Source of the DNA: Paracamarosporium sp. OC-R06-R3
Taxonomy: Eukaryota > Ascomycota > Dothideomycetes > Pleosporales > Didymosphaeriaceae
Reading direction: 5' to 3'
DNA length: 64,000 nt
NCBI GenBank assembly: GCA_019828545.1
Contig: JACVRA010000148.1
Coordinates: 310,001 to 374,000, forward strand
Part shown: positions 55,693 through 64,000 of the stretch, piece by piece
How positions within the stretch are numbered: the first letter of the stretch is position 1
Layout of the letters: the number at the start of each line of letters is the position of its first letter
Position numbers and translations under genes: made by a program
The notes under the pieces: model-generated
What the model was told of the DNA's origin: nothing
Database searches by the model: none
The model's input: only the letters and a program-made list of their open reading frames with translations

Positions 55693-56907
55693 CTATTCGA
55701 TCTTTCGAACATTAAAATGCGGTGTAACTCTACCAGTGACGACCTTTGCCGTATTAATGATCATCGGATGGTGATAGCTATCTAGCTGTTGCCGCATCTT
55801 TTCCGTACCAATATCGAGCTGCTCTAAAATCTCCATAACCGCAGAATACAAGATGTCGATATTGCCATCTTCGACTTTGACTGCGATTCCAATTGCCGAA
55901 TGCCCGTCACCACTCTCTAACAAATTCTTCGGGGAAGCACGAATAGCGATACCATAACAGCCATCAGCTCCTAATTTTCCGACGAGCGCTCCGCCATACG
56001 TTCCCATAAGAGCAGTGCAAAAGCGTCCCTCTCCACCCACCATGTCCGGGAAAGTAGACATGGACTTGTGAATGCGAGCCAAGTAGGTCTTTCTCTTGTC
56101 TAGCATCATTTGCGAGGAAGAGCAACCCCCATCGATTCCGTCTCCAACACGATCATCACGAGCTTCAGCAAGCCTCGCGTACATCAATGCAAGGTTGCGC
56201 AATGGCAGGGCAGGAGCTGGAAGATTACATCCATCCACAGCCCATTGAACTTGATCTTCGCTCAACCCGCTCATTTCTTCCACAGTTCGCCTCACGCGTT
56301 GCTGCATAAGATGATAAGGCTCATGATACTCGTGGACCGATTGACCTAGTGAAATTGCTCCTGCCATCATCCCAGCGTGTTTTCCTGAGCAATTATTGCA
56401 GATACCGGATGGACTATAGTCCTCTTTGGTCCAATTGCGGTTGACTGCTGCAGAAAGCGCTGGATGTCCACCACATGCTAGATCCCGCTCTTCCAACCCT
56501 ATTTTCTTGATCATTTTCTGTGCCCGGGAGACGTGTCGAAATTCACTGTTATGCGATGCGCACATGAGTGCAACATCAGCATCACTGAAGTCAAACCGCT
56601 CACCGGCACCGGTCTCAAGAATAGCCAAGGTCTGGATAGGCTTTGCCGCTGACCGTGCCAGCGTAATTCTTTCAGGTTCGCCGACTGCATACCGAACCTT
56701 TCCATCTGAGTTGACGATGGCAGCGTGGATGTGATGTCTATTCTCGACGATGCCGCCTCGATCGGTTATTATAATGTCCTCGCTCTTGACATTTACGAGA
56801 CCATTCAAGTTAGGCACATGGATATTCTCCTTCGACTTCAAGTTTGCGCTCTTTTCTTGTTTCGTTGTCCATGTCTCGAGATGTTCTCCGTCCACAGAGT
56901 ATTGCAT
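55693..56907 (-). CDS. L-asparaginase II (AsgA-like) family protein
   Basis: Single exon, 404 aa, longer than the usual ~330 because of about 45 extra N-terminal residues (Met-1 at 56907; the family core starts near EDIIITDRGGIVENRH). Family segments: ARSAAKPIQTLAILETGAGE, ALMCASHNSEFRHVSRAQKM, LACGGHPALSAAVNRNWTKE, CNNCSGKHAGMMAGAISLGQ, WAVDGCNLPAPALPLRNLAL, FPDMVGGEGRFCTALMGTYG and GHSAIGIAVKVEDGNIDILY. These proteins are related to Rhizobium asparaginase and hydrolyse asparagine or related amides. In fungi, homologues often lie near specialised-metabolism genes; I see no such cluster partner directly adjacent. Intact. Confidence 0.93.
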   Translation of the reverse strand: MQYSVDGEHLETWTTKQEKSANLKSKENIHVPNLNGLVNVKSEDIIITDRGGIVENRHHIHAAIVNSDGKVRYAVGEPERITLARSAAKPIQTLAILETGAGERFDFSDADVALMCASHNSEFRHVSRAQKMIKKIGLEERDLACGGHPALSAAVNRNWTKEDYSPSGICNNCSGKHAGMMAGAISLGQSVHEYHEPYHLMQQRVRRTVEEMSGLSEDQVQWAVDGCNLPAPALPLRNLALMYARLAEARDDRVGDGIDGGCSSSQMMLDKRKTYLARIHKSMSTFPDMVGGEGRFCTALMGTYGGALVGKLGADGCYGIAIRASPKNLLESGDGHSAIGIAVKVEDGNIDILYSAVMEILEQLDIGTEKMRQQLDSYHHPMIINTAKVVTGRVTPHFNVRKIE

Positions 56908-57467
56908 TTCTGAAGAAGTTTAGGTAAAAAGCCTTTGAACGATATAAGTAGCGTCTGACTTAATGTGAGTAAACTATTTAATAACAATTAGCAGGTGGAA
57001 TGATTATGTGCCCGTCTCTTAGTGCGTCTAAATTTTTCACATCAATAGTGGGTGGACAAGTAAACTGAACGTCTTGGCACCACGCCCTACACTTGACAAG
57101 CAGTGGCGCTTCTATATAACCCTATTATTATGTAGAACCGTTAAGGAATAGTCGCTGTTAGGTTTCGTATGTACAGGCAATTCTCGGAGGTGTGCTAAGA
57201 ATGTTCAGTTTATTTGTTCACTCACCATGATCCTTCGCGACAGCATCGTGCACGGTTAAGATTGAGTAGGATCGTAAATTTGTCGAGATCTAGGGTCGGG
57301 CCGCTACGAGCTCCTTCGTCTGTAGCTTGGGAGCCGGGGCACGGACCTGCTCTGACGTACTTTTTTAACACACGATCCGCAATTCCTGCTACATGATAGC
57401 GCACCATGGTCAAGTAGCCTCCGTCTTGGGACTAGCGATTCCTACACTGGTTTCCTTGTACCAAGGC
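56908..57467. other. Intergenic region
   Basis: 560 bp, including the asparaginase-like promoter. Nothing recognised. Confidence 0.5.
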
Positions 57468-57911
57468 TTATACGCGCCGTTGAGCATTGTCCACTAACGC
57501 AATCTCATTCGCAGCATTATTGTTACTGTTTTGTTCAGCCTGAGCAACCTGCTCTTCGTCATGAAGCATCGCCGTTCCTTTTTGAACGTATGAAACTCCA
57601 CTGAAAAGGATGTCAATGTCCACAAGCGCCGACATTTTCGTCTCGGGAAGACAAAAGTACACAAAAATCGCCAGGCAAAGGTTCGTGGTCATGAAGAAGA
57701 AGAACATCTTACTAAAAGTCCGGGATATATTAGTTGCATTGATACACATGGGTATGCGTTGAAGAACCCACAGGCTCTCGTTCGCATAAAAAATTGGGAA
57801 GAATTGGCCAAAAATGCAATTTGTGACACCTTGCGTCTGAACACACATAGCCACACCTTGAGCATGAACATTGAGGGGGAAGATCTTACCAGTGTAGATC
57901 CATGCTGTTGC
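57468..57911 (-). pseudogene. MFS sugar-transporter relic, C-terminal quarter only
   Basis: Reads ATAWIYTGKIFPLNVHAQGV, then NCIFGQFFPIFYANES, a 60-bp intron (57771-57712), then LKMFFFFMTTNLCLAIFVYF and CLPETK, the last membrane helices of the sugar/quinate permease family. The intron joins correctly. Immediately upstream of 57911 the frame is stopped (TGA at about 57914), and no earlier helices (of the expected nine or ten) are present nearby in any frame. The 3' tail beyond PETK is hydrophilic and ends AQRRV. It is a truncated remnant that should not make a working transporter. Confidence 0.8.
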
Positions 57912-58910
57912 ACCTCAAGATGGCTTGTAGAAAAAGATAAATGAAAAAGCTCAAAATGCGATAGCGAATCACGGGTTCTGCGCCGGAAATGGCAGGCTGT
58001 CCCACGGTATCTAACGCCTACGAGCCCTGATGCTGTGTTCATACGAACTCTGAGGCTAGGTGATTACGATGCAAGACCGAGCAGTAAATCATTACGTCTC
58101 CAGTGCGATCCTACTCCCATTGGGACTGGATTTGGGTCGTCCACGTTCTTAGGGATCCGTCAGACATTCCTTGAATCGATCGTCAAGGTCTTGGTTGATC
58201 TGACTACTCTTCCTGTAGGATACAACTGCGGTCTTACAATCTACAAAGACACTTATCGACATATATGTATTACCATTGATACTAGTCAGAAGTCGCTGTC
58301 TTTGGAAGCCCGTCTCTCTCAAGCAGAACGCAGACCGACAACAGCACTATCTACAAAGGTTGCAACGTCCGCCAAATTGGCTCTTTCGAGCTCGACTCAG
58401 GAACATGCATTTTCGGTAGAATTTAAATCTGAAGGCCAATCGTCGGATCCACAGTCTCTAGATCAGATTTCATGCTCAAAGATGAGCGGCAACGACTTTA
58501 CAGATGAGGCCAACCTTAGAGCAGAACCTCACGATAGGCCTAATCATATCAACAGGAATAATTTTCGGAGTTTATGTGACTGGTGAGGAAGGAGCTATAT
58601 GTTTTAGGGAGTTTTTTGTAGAGCCATAGAAAACGGCGTGAAGCAAGTGAGAGCTCGGATACAACATGCCGTAACCCAAGCTCTCAAAACTAGGTTGCGG
58701 CTAACTCACAGAAATGTAGGGCTGCTGTTCATATTGAGTTGTAACTACCGTTTGAGGTAAGAGAGCGCAGTCATAGCGTTCCCACAGCCGAACACACAAT
58801 TTAAGAGCTTCGTTCATTTGACTAATCAATGGCCATTCGTTCTTAATTGTATATACTACTACGCGACGTATCCCTTCTCCAACGTTCAAAATGGAGAAAC
58901 AGGTGTCAGG
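57912..58910. other. Gene-poor region with one unassigned frame
   Basis: A 183-codon plus-strand frame at 58035-58586 (starts MFIRTLRLGDYDARPSS, ends FRSLCDW) is Ser/Thr-rich and has no recognisable family or signal peptide. It may be chance or a fragment; I do not annotate it as a gene. Confidence 0.4.
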
Positions 58911-60349
58911 CTACGCAGGCACGCAATTGATGTTCATTTTCGATGTGTCCATGTTGACACAAGTATATGTAGACGCTTTGCCACTTGCTGTGGTGACGTT
59001 GATGTTCTTTGCAACGAAGTTTGTACAAATGTTGGGTGAGCTGCACACGATGTCACCAACTCGGGGATCGTACTTCTTGCTAGTAACTCCCGTGAAATCC
59101 AGCCATTTGATATCGTCCATTGTCACATTCGATGGGTATTGATTGCATAGTTGCTGACTGGCGGCGAAGTAACACTGAGTGAGGGCTATGGCATCTGCGT
59201 TCACTTTAGTCAGACAATACCCGTCATGATTCGTTTTCAAAGACACACATACGATCATTGCCCAAGTTATAGAACTTCTCATAAGTAACATTTCGGACTC
59301 TTCCAGAACCACCACCCGAGTCTGGACTGGTACTGTCAGGAGCCTTCCCTGCCCAGACTTTGATTCGAGCGCCATCGGTGGCATTCTTCATGGAGATATT
59401 GTAAACATAGATGTCCTCAACAATGTCAACCTCACCAGGGTACTGCCCGAGGCTCCCAACTGAGATACCGTGCGATCCAGTGCAGTCAAGACCTTGGACG
59501 ATAACCGAAGTAGAGTTAGGCTTGAACGATACACAATCTGTGTGGTTTGTTAGTCTTCACAGCTTATGTTGTGATCTGAGACGGGAAGGTATCACCATCA
59601 GTATTGACAATCACAGAATTCTGGATCACAATGTTGCTGCTGCGGTAGGTGTCCCAGCCGTCGGTGTTCTTCGCGGGAGCGCTGGAGTTGGTGCTCTTTG
59701 CAGACATATGGAAATCACTGACCAGAACATTGGATGAGTTGCCAATGAAGTTGAACCAGTTGGGGCTATTCCTGAAGGTGAGGCCTGTGACGGTAGAGCG
59801 ACGAAGGCCCTCAGTCCCGAACATAATAGGACGTAAGACGGAAGAATTGCTGGTCATGGCGGTCCAGTAAGTTTGGCCTTTGCCGTCTAGGACGCCTTGA
59901 CCACCACCGTAGATGTTCACATCGGTACCTCCAAAGCGCCAAAACAAACTAACAGACTGATATGGGTACTTAAAGACTTGCCCAGGCCAGATGGCGATAT
60001 TGTCACTGAACGTAATAGTTCCATAGATAGCGAAATCAATGTGGTCAAGGAACGTCAAGTCGAGAGCGGTAGCAATTGTATAATTTCCCTTGGGAAAGTA
60101 CACTGTGCCTCCGTTGTTGCAAAGTTTTGTAGCCTCGAGAATGGCTGGCCCAGTATCGATCGAGTTCGATTGAACCGTGCACACTTTGGCTCTGTTCGGA
60201 CCTTTTGGAGTCTCCCAGTCTAAAGGAATCTTGGGACCAGCCTCGATGTAGGGGAAGGGTGGCAGTAAATCTGTATCGTTGCTTGCCGTGACTGAGAGTG
60301 CGTAGAAAGCAATGGTACTAAACCGCAGTAAGACAGAAGATGGATACAT
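58911..60349 (-). CDS. GH28 exopolygalacturonase, secreted
   Basis: Three exons (60349-59596, 59537-59253, 59203-58911) give 443 aa. Met at 60349 starts a signal peptide [20 protein letters not shown]; the upstream Met at 60379 adds ten residues before it. It cleaves galacturonate from pectin ends in plant cell walls. Family residues: NTDGWD in exon 1, [12 protein letters not shown] formed only across the exon 1/2 junction (donor gtgata), [22 protein letters not shown], and the second part of the beta-helix with [18 protein letters not shown], then SSPNIC. Asp/Asp, His and Arg-Ile-Lys are all present. Several N-glycosylation sites (NSS, NYT, NST). Typical of plant-associated fungi. Confidence 0.95.
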
Positions 60350-61599
60350 AACCGTGTAAGACTCAGGATACGGTTTCAAGACAAGCAGAAGTGGATAGCA
60401 TCATGACATGGCCGGTAGTGAACCATACTATCTGTAAAATAGAGAACATCAGATGAAATGTACCTAGGTAACGATTAACCTAAGTCTAGCTCTAAGCCAC
60501 CTTGACATCCGGATTCAAAGCATCTAATCAGTGGATGTGATTTCTTCCGGTCGATGCGCAAGAATTTCCCGTCTAAAAGCTTGGAGGCGAATGATAGTCC
60601 CGTGGTATCTGTATGTAATCCCAAATCGCAATGATTTACCTGCGGTCATGACTACTAATAGATATAAGGGTGATTCTACTGTAAGGCTCTGAAGCTTTCC
60701 AACCCCGTACCATTGTAAATCGTGCGGAGTCTTTAGGCTAAATGAATCCGACATGGACCAGGATCCCTGAGTGCGGCACCATGCAATGTGTCGGCGGAAA
60801 GATATCAGTGAAGAAACTCATTGTTGTAAGCAAGCAGCTGGATTCATTTGTGGAACACGATTTACCGTGAGCGACGTGGTTGTGTAGCTTTATTAGCCGT
60901 TACTTAACATCACCGCGAAGTGGCGATGCTCCTGCGCGAGACTGTCATATATCACCCAATTCCGAAATTTAAGCGAGCCGATAAACAGTGCTCGCTCAAG
61001 ATCACTTTAGTCAAATAGTTCATAATGAGGGGTCAACACCATGCTTGGAACATTCTGATTTACTTTAGCGGCTTTTTGCAGTTTACGGTTACGCGGCACA
61101 CTACAATCCCACGAAAGACTCTAGAACACTGTCCTCATGGTACAATCTTAGTGGGAAGGAGAGCTTATGTGGCTTTCCAGACTATCTAGACAGCCATAAA
61201 ATCTCTTTCCAACGACAACACCACGAGTACAATCCTAGTGCTGGCTAAGAATTATACAGCGCAGCTCAACATACACGCAATCGAATAACACTACTACAGA
61301 TTAGAATTGTTATCGTGCTGTGGCTGTGCATCTATGTGCAGGTGCACAGACCAATAGGAAGCTGCAGGTACCTGTAGACGCAGATACTGATCACATAGCC
61401 CCTCTAGCCTTGTTTCGCCTGTACACGTCACAAATCTTCAGTACAATCTCTCTCCTGCTCATTTTTAGACTACTTCGCTCCTAATACAAGGAGATACTCG
61501 AAATAATTTTACTAAATACCTATTGACACTGAGTTCGCACTGGTGCGGGGACCTTTATGCCAAGATTCGTTCTTTTGTTGATCGCTTGACGCGCCGACC
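60350..61599. other. Divergent intergenic region
   Basis: 1250 bp between divergent genes. Nothing coding recognised. 61200-61560 is AT-richer with no clear repeat. Confidence 0.5.
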
Positions 61600-63702
61600 A
61601 TGTCTCTGGCTTTCTCCTCTTCGGGTTTTGCTCAGCAAGGGACGGTGGACTGGGTAACATTATCTCAGACATCCTTTACAGCATCTTTTGCGGTTCTAGC
61701 GCGACTTTCCGGGGCTGGTCTAGAACCCATGACTGTAGCTGTATCTCAGGTCATCTGCTCGATGCTTCCGATAAGTATGGCTGGGGAAGAAACTTTACGA
61801 ACAGCAATGAAAACATGTAAAGCGTTCAATAGTTATGGAGAGGCGATCTGGTTTGGGATCGGTGTTCGGCACATCCTACAAACTTTGGTCCAGTCCCGGG
61901 AAGGTGCATCTTGCGTTGCGCTAGCAGCTTGCCTCACAGAAGGCTTTAGCTCTCAATACTCCGCCGTTGTCTTATACGAGATGGCGAAGCTAATGAAGGC
62001 CCCTGATGAGCTTACCCCGAGCTATTCACAATGGCGGAAATATGTCGAAACATGTTCCGGAATCCTCAGCTCATCGACCTTCGGGAAGCAAATTAGCCAG
62101 TTATCCAAATTGTCCGGCTATGCAACCGTCCTTACTAGTTTGGGGTCTAATAGGGCAGTACAAGCGAAGGAGATGGCCGAGTTCCTTCTCTTGCTAGGAC
62201 GTATACAACTTGGCCATCTTGACATGATCGAGGTTTCGAGCGGCCCGGTTAGTAGCTGGGTCGTAGCATTTTGCGACTCTTTCATCGGCCTACGAGTTGT
62301 TCTGTACTCTCAAAACGACAGGATCCTATTCCAGAATTTTGACTCGTCAATCGAGCTGGCACAAGTCGTGATCCGCAATACTACGGCATCGAATCTAAGT
62401 ACCTCTCTTATACTCAAAGGGAGAGTATTCTCGCTGAACTCAGGAGAGTTCGTTGAAGAGTGGCACCTTCCACAGTACGAAGCGACGCCGTCTTCCGTTC
62501 TCTTGAACTCCCGAATTGGATGGGATACCATGTTACGAGACTGTTATGATCTAGAAGCATCTAAGATCTTTGACACCGAGAACGAGGAAGGTTCCGCAAG
62601 TGACTTTTGTGATCTCTTTGCGTCTTGTGCCTTGTTATACCATAACACTAAGGGCATACAATATATCAAAGCGTATAAATCCGCCGAAGATCTGCTAGAT
62701 AGATTTTGCGATGTATTCAGCGAACTTCGGTACCTCAAACAGAAAGCCAAAGCTACGATCCACGATGTAGAAGATAAGTGTGGAATCTCGGCCCATATTG
62801 CTGATTACCATAACGGTAATAATGGCATGTTCAATCAACAAGATTTGAACCAAAAACAGACAGATGACGAATCCACAAAAGCTCATTTCCGACGCACAAG
62901 GATACTGGATATTCACAAAGAAGCTGTCCGGAAGATACAAAATCGTTGTCGATGCGGAGGTCATCCACTCCGATGCACCACTGTGACTATGCTCTGTACA
63001 GCTATAGTCCTGGCCAACTTATTCGCTAATGTTTTGATCGATGATGAAACCGATCTGCAATTATCAAGGCTCGGCGTGCGAGCCATACACGAGGAGATAT
63101 TCCATCATAGTCACTCATGGGATCTTTCAGGCTGGACCCCGGGCTACTTACTAACTGGTATGGTTGATGGTAAATATACTACCGACTATGCGACAATGTT
63201 CGAGACTTATCTGCATCTCTTCAGTGGGTACAGCCCGTTGTCATCATTCAGCGCAAAGACCCGACCAAAAATCTCTGCCATGGCCAGTGGAGGTTTCTAC
63301 TGTTACGTAGACTACCTCCGAGACCCAATGCAGTCCGAGATTCAATGTAGTCGCGTTCATATTGGGCGCGGCACAATTCAGATCGATGGTCGGAGCTATT
63401 CTCGGGTGTACGATCAGGACCGGGAGCGACTTCCTGTGCGTGATTTTACGCCAAAAGAGATTATAGAGAGTCGCGCGCGTGCGCTTATCGAAGAAAATGT
63501 CACTCTTCGGTTTTGGTATGAGCAATGGGACGAGTCCGCTCCAAAAAGTAGAGTAATCATCAATCCGATGGAGTGCTTGGCCATGGGGTGGTTTGGGACA
63601 TCCGGTGCATGGCCCCGGGTCAACACACGAGTACCTCTTCCTCCGATAACCTACACAACTGGGCTACATGCGGACGTGAAGGGCGGCCACGAAGCAAGTT
63701 AG
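61600..63702 (+). CDS. 700-aa orphan protein, single exon
   Basis: A long intron-free frame, very unlikely by chance. No signal peptide. The N-terminal part (to about 300) is rich in hydrophobic helices: SFTASFAVLARLSGAGL, KAFNSYGEAIWFGIGVRHIL, MAEFLLLLGRIQLGHLDMIE, then VSSGPVSSWVVAFCDSFIGL, a block seen in a large fungal family of unknown proteins. A Gln/Asn/Asp-rich linker lies near 400-440 (NNGMFNQQDLNQKQTDDEST). The C-terminal part includes KIQNRCRCGGHPLRC with a Cys cluster (possible zinc binding), then VTMLCTAIVLANLFANVLID, which could be a helix. Related genes are typical of accessory, lineage-specific regions, but I cannot assign function. Confidence 0.65.
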   Translation: MSLAFSSSGFAQQGTVDWVTLSQTSFTASFAVLARLSGAGLEPMTVAVSQVICSMLPISMAGEETLRTAMKTCKAFNSYGEAIWFGIGVRHILQTLVQSREGASCVALAACLTEGFSSQYSAVVLYEMAKLMKAPDELTPSYSQWRKYVETCSGILSSSTFGKQISQLSKLSGYATVLTSLGSNRAVQAKEMAEFLLLLGRIQLGHLDMIEVSSGPVSSWVVAFCDSFIGLRVVLYSQNDRILFQNFDSSIELAQVVIRNTTASNLSTSLILKGRVFSLNSGEFVEEWHLPQYEATPSSVLLNSRIGWDTMLRDCYDLEASKIFDTENEEGSASDFCDLFASCALLYHNTKGIQYIKAYKSAEDLLDRFCDVFSELRYLKQKAKATIHDVEDKCGISAHIADYHNGNNGMFNQQDLNQKQTDDESTKAHFRRTRILDIHKEAVRKIQNRCRCGGHPLRCTTVTMLCTAIVLANLFANVLIDDETDLQLSRLGVRAIHEEIFHHSHSWDLSGWTPGYLLTGMVDGKYTTDYATMFETYLHLFSGYSPLSSFSAKTRPKISAMASGGFYCYVDYLRDPMQSEIQCSRVHIGRGTIQIDGRSYSRVYDQDRERLPVRDFTPKEIIESRARALIEENVTLRFWYEQWDESAPKSRVIINPMECLAMGWFGTSGAWPRVNTRVPLPPITYTTGLHADVKGGHEAS

Positions 63703-64000
63703 TCGACGTCAGCGAGTTCATCGTTAATTGTGATCAGCCCTCAATCCGCGAAATCGCAACGTTTTTGTAACAGATGGGCTGTCAAAGCGCTTTCGCATGC
63801 ACCAAACAGGGTTTTCTATAGCACCTTGGGATATGGTCATTCTCATTCAACCGACTCAAATGTTGCTGATTCTAGCAGCTGAAGCAACATTGCAATAGCT
63901 ACAGGAAATCCGATGTGCCACTGTTCGATTTGACAATGCAATCGTCAACTTCGCTCCAAGGATCTGGCCAGAATGCTTGCGATAAGCACGATTAATGCCC
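63703..64000. other. Window end, no gene seen
   Basis: 298 bp downstream of the 700-aa gene. Only its likely 3' UTR. Confidence 0.5.

Noticed and set aside
58035..58586. 183-codon plus-strand frame
   Set aside because: No family, no signal peptide, no splice evidence; possibly a fragment but not supportable as a gene.

Overview
This window reads as nuclear DNA of a filamentous ascomycete, most likely a Dothideomycete (Pleosporales-like). Genes carry short GT-AG introns of roughly 40-140 bp with CTAAC/CTGAC branch points. The gene set includes fibrillarin, a GH47 mannosidase, an AN1 zinc-finger protein, a fungal non-reducing PKS, a DUF3328 protein, a GH28 pectinase and fungal rhodopsin-like and APC transporters. 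The class-level placement is inference; fungal origin is secure. Exon boundaries were worked out by hand from splice signals, reading frame and family motifs.

Layout. 1-9.2 kb is housekeeping: the fibrillarin 3' end, an SRR1-like protein, two divergent paralogous orphan proteins, a GH47 alpha-mannosidase and an overlooked two-exon 67-aa membrane protein. 9.5-11.5 kb holds two tandem secreted proteins with Lys-Arg sites. 13-18.4 kb has an APC permease (seven exons) and a rhodopsin-like seven-helix membrane protein. 19.4-22.8 kb holds a candidate RiPP mini-cluster: a small secreted precursor with repeated P-[NH]-H-V-D units followed by basic residues, a DUF3328 (UstYa-type) oxidase gene using a GC-AG intron, and a divergent GNAT acetyltransferase. 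24.5-29.5 kb has an acidic F-box-like protein, a FAXC-like GST-fold protein, a 10-cysteine secreted protein and a RidA protein. 29.9-30.9 kb carries two tRNA genes, one of which (Ala-CGC) is interrupted by a sequence that looks like a spliceosomal intron.

35.4-42 kb is an intact 2153-aa SAT-KS-AT-PT-ACP-ACP-TE polyketide synthase whose SAT motif has Gly where the catalytic Cys is expected. Beyond it (43-49 kb) are relics of a FAD-linked oxidase, an MBOAT/wax-synthase-like acyltransferase and a hydroxynaphthalene-reductase-like SDR, with intact NmrA-like and quinone-reductase-like genes between or after them. This looks like a biosynthetic neighbourhood that kept its PKS and lost tailoring genes.

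52-64 kb contains an AN1 zinc-finger gene, a broken gamma-crystallin-like secreted protein, an asparaginase II-family protein, a truncated MFS sugar transporter, a GH28 exopolygalacturonase and a 700-aa single-exon orphan, separated by long gene-poor stretches.
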